DNA of 64,000 nucleotides from Mucilaginibacter paludis DSM 18603 (GTDB lineage Bacteria; Bacteroidota; Bacteroidia; Sphingobacteriales; Sphingobacteriaceae): the NCBI RefSeq assembly GCF_000166195.2, contig NZ_CM001403.1:7614877-7678876 (forward strand), in the 5' to 3' direction. Position numbers and translations under genes: made by a program. The notes beneath the pieces were generated by a model. That model was not told the origin of the DNA. It did no database searches and saw only the letters and a list, made by a program, of their open reading frames with translations. Shown here one piece after another: positions 63,778-64,000 of this stretch; positions within the stretch are counted from its first letter, which is position 1, and every line of letters begins with the position of its first letter.

Positions 63778-64000
63778 TTATTTGGAATTTGTGAATAAAA
63801 AGGATTTTATTCTGGTTATTTTAATTGGTTTTAAAAGACAAAAAAGCTTGCTTCCTGTTATTAAGCAATAACTGCATTTTAAGTTGAGTAGCGTATTTTC
63901 ATATTGGTTTATTGGGTTTTAATTGGTTTCTTTTTTTTGCCGGTTAAGTTTCCGCTATAGCTGTACGGTTAAATACAACTGTTTAGAAGGCACTTTAACA
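63778..64000. other. Upstream region of the starch operon (window edge)
   Basis: This 223-base AT-rich stretch upstream of SusC has no gene. It has runs such as GGTTTTAATTGGTTTC and TTTTTTTTGC. I do not see a clean TAnnTTTG box on the minus strand. The promoter, any long leader and any SusR or LacI operator may begin here and extend out of the window. Confidence 0.5.

Overview
The window looks like chromosome of a Bacteroidota bacterium, most likely a soil or plant-associated Sphingobacteriaceae member of the Mucilaginibacter/Pedobacter kind. The evidence is a complete SusC/SusD starch locus, SusE-type and other lipoproteins, several TAnnTTTG-type -7 promoter boxes, and PepSY/TonB iron uptake genes. 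The genus is inference; no rRNA is present.

Layout. (1) 1-4691: the distal part of a very long CRISPR array (72 repeats, 71 spacers) read on the + strand. It decays at its right end; its leader and any cas genes lie left of the window. (2) 4740-11093: a LacI-family regulator, a siderophore-type TonB receptor, a PepSY membrane protein and a secreted metallophosphoesterase. A palindrome sits against the -7 box of the receptor gene. (3) 11315-24037: ten minus-strand genes in two tight runs that look like one catabolic system for an unknown acid or sugar acid. The upstream run has a cytoplasmic solute-binding-like protein, two class III CoA-transferases, and a fusion of a second cytoplasmic solute-binding-like domain to a Gfo/Idh/MocA oxidoreductase. 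The downstream run has a MaoC hydratase, a FucP-type permease, a RuBisCO-like protein, a DUF1537 acid-sugar kinase, an Asp/Glu-racemase-like protein and a BASS-type transporter. Solute-binding folds without signal peptides or permeases, one fused to a dehydrogenase, are the best candidate here for an undescribed system.

(4) 24343-32756: pirin, a serpin broken in a G9 tract, small VOC/DoxX/DinB genes around an 18-copy 8-bp tandem array, a GlxA-type regulator, a ModE remnant, a di-haem peroxidase and a small molybdopterin-domain protein. (5) 32797-41592: GAF-like protein, PAP2 phosphatase, an HD/Pycsar-TM fusion next to polyphosphate kinase, an SdiA-regulated-type lipoprotein and an M20 amidohydrolase. 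(6) 41717-50081: tRNA-Lys(CTT) followed by an eroded accessory zone. It holds a DUF4261 pseudogene with two in-frame ochre codons, a truncated acyltransferase, two copies plus one extra end of a MITE-like element of about 350 bp, an HExxH lipoprotein, a shortened O-antigen-ligase-like protein and an unknown secreted protein. (7) 50185-63777: a starch/maltodextrin utilisation locus (SusC, SusD, SusE-like, GH31, GH13, MFS, GH13 in transcription order), all minus strand, with its promoter region at the right edge.

In the starch locus, surface proteins bind and import maltooligosaccharides, the GH13/GH31 enzymes cut them to glucose or maltose, and the MFS protein takes these across the inner membrane. 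In the 11-24 kb cluster a plausible scheme is permease uptake, CoA activation, hydration/oxidation, phosphorylation by the DUF1537 kinase and enolase/decarboxylase-type chemistry by the RuBisCO-like protein. The order and the substrate are inference.
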